This document shows positions 5,452 to 7,277 of a stretch of 7,277 nucleotides of DNA, one piece after another. This stretch comes from Nitrospiraceae bacterium (GTDB lineage: Bacteria; Nitrospirota; Nitrospiria; Nitrospirales; Nitrospiraceae). Position 1 is the first letter of the stretch. Each line of letters opens with the position of its first letter. A program made the translations under genes and the position numbers. The stretch is taken from assembly GCA_005793285.1 (NCBI GenBank), contig SXPO01000048.1, positions 1 to 7,277 of the forward strand, written 5' to 3'. The notes under the pieces were generated by a model. The model worked only from the letters and a program-made list of their open reading frames with translations. It ran no database searches and was not told the DNA's origin.

Positions 5452-5466
5452 ATTTTAAGATAGCGC

Positions 5467-6450
5467 ATGGGTGTCGCAATTCCATTTGAACCGCCGCTAT
5501 TCCTGCGCAACGCGCATCTCATGACATTGGTACCTCGGTACTGGCCACGAGACCTCTCGCTAGGAGCAATCCCGCAAGAGCCACGCTTCTTTGCTACGCG
5601 ATCCGATACCCAGCTGCTCGGATTCTGCCATTGGCAAGATAATCGGACAGCCTTTCCCACAGTAGTGTTAGTGCATGGTCTAGAAGGCTCCAGCGAATCG
5701 AGGTACATGCTCGGCATCGCAGCAAAGGCCTATCGAGCAGGATTCAGTGTCATTCGCATGAATCAACGTACCTGCGGCGGGACCGAACACCTGACACCGA
5801 CTCTCTATAACAGCGGCCTCAGCGAAGACTATCGCGCCGTCGTCACTGAGCTTGCTCAACGGGACGGACTCAATCGAATTTGGCTGGTTGGCTATTCGAT
5901 GGGTGGAAACCTTGTTTTAAAGGCTGCCGGTGAATTGGGTACATCCCAGCCGGCGCTGGCAGGGGCGCTTACTGTCTGCCCGAACATTGACCCAACGCGA
6001 TGCGCCGAAGCTTTGGAGCAGCCGCGCAACTGGATTTATCACAAACATTTTCTTATGAACTTAAAAACCAGGCTGCGCCGCAAAGCCGCACTCTTTCCTG
6101 GCAGATGGGATCTGTCACGACTCGATTCTATCGCATGCATCAGTGAATTCGACGATGTCTATACGGCTCATGACGGAGGCTATCGAAACGGCGCCGACTA
6201 TTACAACCGAGCCGGCGCGCGCCATGTGTTAGGTTCCATCGCAATTCCCACCCTCATCATTACCGCGCAAGACGATCCCTTCATTCCCTACTCGATGTTC
6301 ACGATTCCACTGATTCAGCGAAATTCAACGATCCGCGTCGTCGCACCTCGCCATGGAGGCCATTGCGGGTTTTTTCACGGAAGCCGAAACGGAGAAGATC
6401 CCTATTGGGCGGAGAATCGGATCGTGGAGTTTTTACGGGAGCATACGTGA
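5467..6450 (+). CDS. YheT-type alpha/beta-fold hydrolase
   Basis: This 327-residue soluble hydrolase belongs to the YheT/COG0429 group, whose members act on esters but mostly have no defined natural substrate. The family N-terminal block FEPPLFLRNAHLMTL is at residues 7-21. The oxyanion strand VVLVHGLEGSS is at 66-76, with H70-G71. The nucleophile elbow GYSMGGN puts the catalytic Ser at S144. The acid lies in QDDPF (D269/D270) and the general base in RHGGHCGF (H299). The family motif R-N-CGG appears here as NQRTCGGTEH. Length fits the family. The ATG at 5467 keeps the conserved N-terminal block, but no proper Shine-Dalgarno precedes it, only AAGA at 5457-5460. A TAAGAT hexamer at 5456-5461 could be a -10 box giving a leaderless mRNA. 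No signal peptide is evident. Its stop lies 73 bp from the converging gene's stop. Confidence 0.87.
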   Translation: MGVAIPFEPPLFLRNAHLMTLVPRYWPRDLSLGAIPQEPRFFATRSDTQLLGFCHWQDNRTAFPTVVLVHGLEGSSESRYMLGIAAKAYRAGFSVIRMNQRTCGGTEHLTPTLYNSGLSEDYRAVVTELAQRDGLNRIWLVGYSMGGNLVLKAAGELGTSQPALAGALTVCPNIDPTRCAEALEQPRNWIYHKHFLMNLKTRLRRKAALFPGRWDLSRLDSIACISEFDDVYTAHDGGYRNGADYYNRAGARHVLGSIAIPTLIITAQDDPFIPYSMFTIPLIQRNSTIRVVAPRHGGHCGFFHGSRNGEDPYWAENRIVEFLREHT

Positions 6451-6523
6451 GTAAGACCGACTGTGCCGGACCCAGTACAGCCGGCGAACGAAGCAGTCGG
6501 AAAATTACTGACGAGACAAGGGC
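6451..6523. other. Convergent intergenic region with two inverted repeats
   Basis: This region lies between the ends of two converging genes. One structure has outer arms CCGACTG (6457-6463) and CAGTCGG (6494-6500) and inner arms GCCGG (6465-6469) and CCGGC (6481-6485). A second pair, CTGACGA (6508-6514) and TCGTCAG (6529-6535), reaches into the end of the minus-strand gene. Read on the minus strand, the second pair is followed by TAATTTT and could be a weak terminator whose loop contains the TGA stop (6524-6526). No strong T-tract terminator is seen for the plus-strand hydrolase gene. Confidence 0.4.
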
Positions 6524-7277
6524 TCAAATCGTCAGGCCATGCAGATGGGATCGAACGTCCTGGATATAGGTCCTGAAGGGGTCTGGCATAGGAAAAGGAG
6601 CCCGCCCTCGTACCTGAAAGACTGACCAGTTGATGACATACGCGGGGAAGAACCGTTCATCCGGTCTTGGCTCGTCCGGTTCGGAAAGAGATCCACCAGC
6701 CAGCAGCTGTTTCACTAGTTCGCCCCGCCCAAAGGCGCGAGTATTCTTGGGCGCATGGTCTGCGGCAATAGTCACCGCGCTGTCGGTAATAAGGCGAGAC
6801 ACGCGGCCTTCCTGCAGCAACCCATAATAAAGGCTCTTCTGCTGGTTCAAATTGTGGTATTCAAGATCGAGACTCTTTAACATGGGGTCCTGCCACTCCG
6901 CCTGCTCTGCCTCCCGGTACGATTCCAACAACCATAATTTTGATGCCCAGTCGACCCGCCCCACCAGCCTGGCATAGTCTCCACGCAAGTCTCGAAGCAC
7001 CGCCTCCCATTGATCGAGGACCCAATCGGTCTCCTCATCTTGCCCCCGGCAATGGATTTGCGCCGCCGCCAAGAACTGCTCCTGAATATCGGTCGCTGAA
7101 ATCGTCTTGCCCGATTGCAGCTGGACAAGCCACTGTCGGTCCTGATCCTGAGAAATCTCCTGCAAGCTCTCGACCGGCTCGTTGAGGTCAAGATCGCGCG
7201 GCGCATGGCCCTCTTCGATCAATTGCAGCACCAGGCCGGTCGTGCCCAGTTTCAGCGCAGTCGCATACTCCGCCATA
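6524..7277 (-). CDS. Dop/PafA-family protein (Pup deamidase or Pup ligase), C-terminal part
   Basis: The minus-strand frame enters at the right edge and stops at 6524-6526, giving the last 250 residues of a larger protein. Family members are usually about 450-500 residues, so the ATP-binding N-terminal half lies outside the window. Recognisable blocks, numbered in the fragment, are MAEYATALKLGTT (1-13), ATDIQEQFLA (61-70), GRVDWASKLWLLESYRE (106-122), a DP-x4-LDLEYHNL segment (130-143), KSLYYGL (147-153) and APKNTRAFGRGE (175-186). The end has a DPFRTY motif (232-237). The family attaches or removes the small protein Pup on proteasome substrates. The central DW--KL-LLE-YR block recalls Dop and the C-terminal DPFR block recalls PafA, so I cannot choose between them. 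The apparent ATG at 7276 is internal. Presence of this system in Nitrospira-type bacteria is known, and it supports the host assignment. Confidence 0.85.
   Translation of the reverse strand, partial: MAEYATALKLGTTGLVLQLIEEGHAPRDLDLNEPVESLQEISQDQDRQWLVQLQSGKTISATDIQEQFLAAAQIHCRGQDEETDWVLDQWEAVLRDLRGDYARLVGRVDWASKLWLLESYREAEQAEWQDPMLKSLDLEYHNLNQQKSLYYGLLQEGRVSRLITDSAVTIAADHAPKNTRAFGRGELVKQLLAGGSLSEPDEPRPDERFFPAYVINWSVFQVRGRAPFPMPDPFRTYIQDVRSHLHGLTI

Noticed and set aside
5043..5717. 224-codon minus-strand open frame across the tRNA and small gene
   Set aside because: It runs antisense through tRNA-Asn, its terminator and two better-supported plus-strand genes. The 'RTCDQPVNSRLLYQLSYRG' type peptide is the familiar artefact of translating a tRNA backwards.
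1..7277. Search for CRISPR arrays, toxin-antitoxin pairs, phage genes or a new defence system
   Set aside because: No regularly spaced repeats, integrases or paired small toxin-like genes were seen. The content is ordinary metabolism and housekeeping.

Overview
This window looks like chromosomal DNA from a Nitrospira-like bacterium (Nitrospirota). The main clue is a five-gene operon for a 2-oxoacid:ferredoxin oxidoreductase whose first gene belongs to the CO-dehydrogenase beta-subunit (CdhB-like) family. I know this five-subunit form from Nitrospira and Aquificales-type bacteria that use the reductive TCA cycle. A Dop/PafA-type Pup-ligase/deamidase gene outside an actinobacterial context points the same way. 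The assignment is inference from gene content, not from a database search.

Layout. Positions 1-216 hold the 3' end of a DUF2203-family gene, followed 5 bp later by a YciI-like gene (222-500). About 300 bp without a convincing gene follow. A near-consensus sigma-70 promoter (TTGACA, 18 bp, TATAAT, 800-829) then carries a 12-bp perfect palindrome over its expected start site and opens a leader of about 210 nt. The operon comes next, in the order epsilon (1047-1682), alpha (1720-2931), beta (2986-3894), gamma (3914-4621), delta/ferredoxin (4642-4920), each gene with a good Shine-Dalgarno sequence. A perfect 9-bp hairpin sits between alpha and beta. A strong intrinsic terminator (4943-4978) ends the operon.

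Downstream are a small acidic protein of unknown function (4998-5267), tRNA-Asn(GTT) (5331-5406) with an extended -10 promoter and its own strong terminator, and a YheT-type alpha/beta hydrolase (5467-6450) that starts only about 15 bp after that terminator's U-tract. On the minus strand, converging on the hydrolase, is the C-terminal 250 codons of a Dop/PafA-family gene (6524-7277) whose 5' part lies beyond the right edge.

How the genes work together. The alpha (pyrimidine/2-oxoacid domain), beta (TPP and one [4Fe-4S]), gamma and delta (ferredoxin-type) subunits together would catalyse reversible, ferredoxin-linked conversion between a 2-oxoacid and its acyl-CoA plus CO2. In an autotroph using the reductive TCA cycle this is a CO2-fixing step. 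Whether the substrate is pyruvate or 2-oxoglutarate cannot be settled here, though the beta-subunit motif DNELYANTGGQ looks more like the pyruvate-type enzymes. The other genes have no visible functional link to the operon. I see no mobile element, CRISPR array or defence system. The most notable unexplained elements are the CdhB-like fifth subunit with its Cys/His cluster, the operator-like palindrome with the long leader, and the alpha-beta intergenic hairpin.
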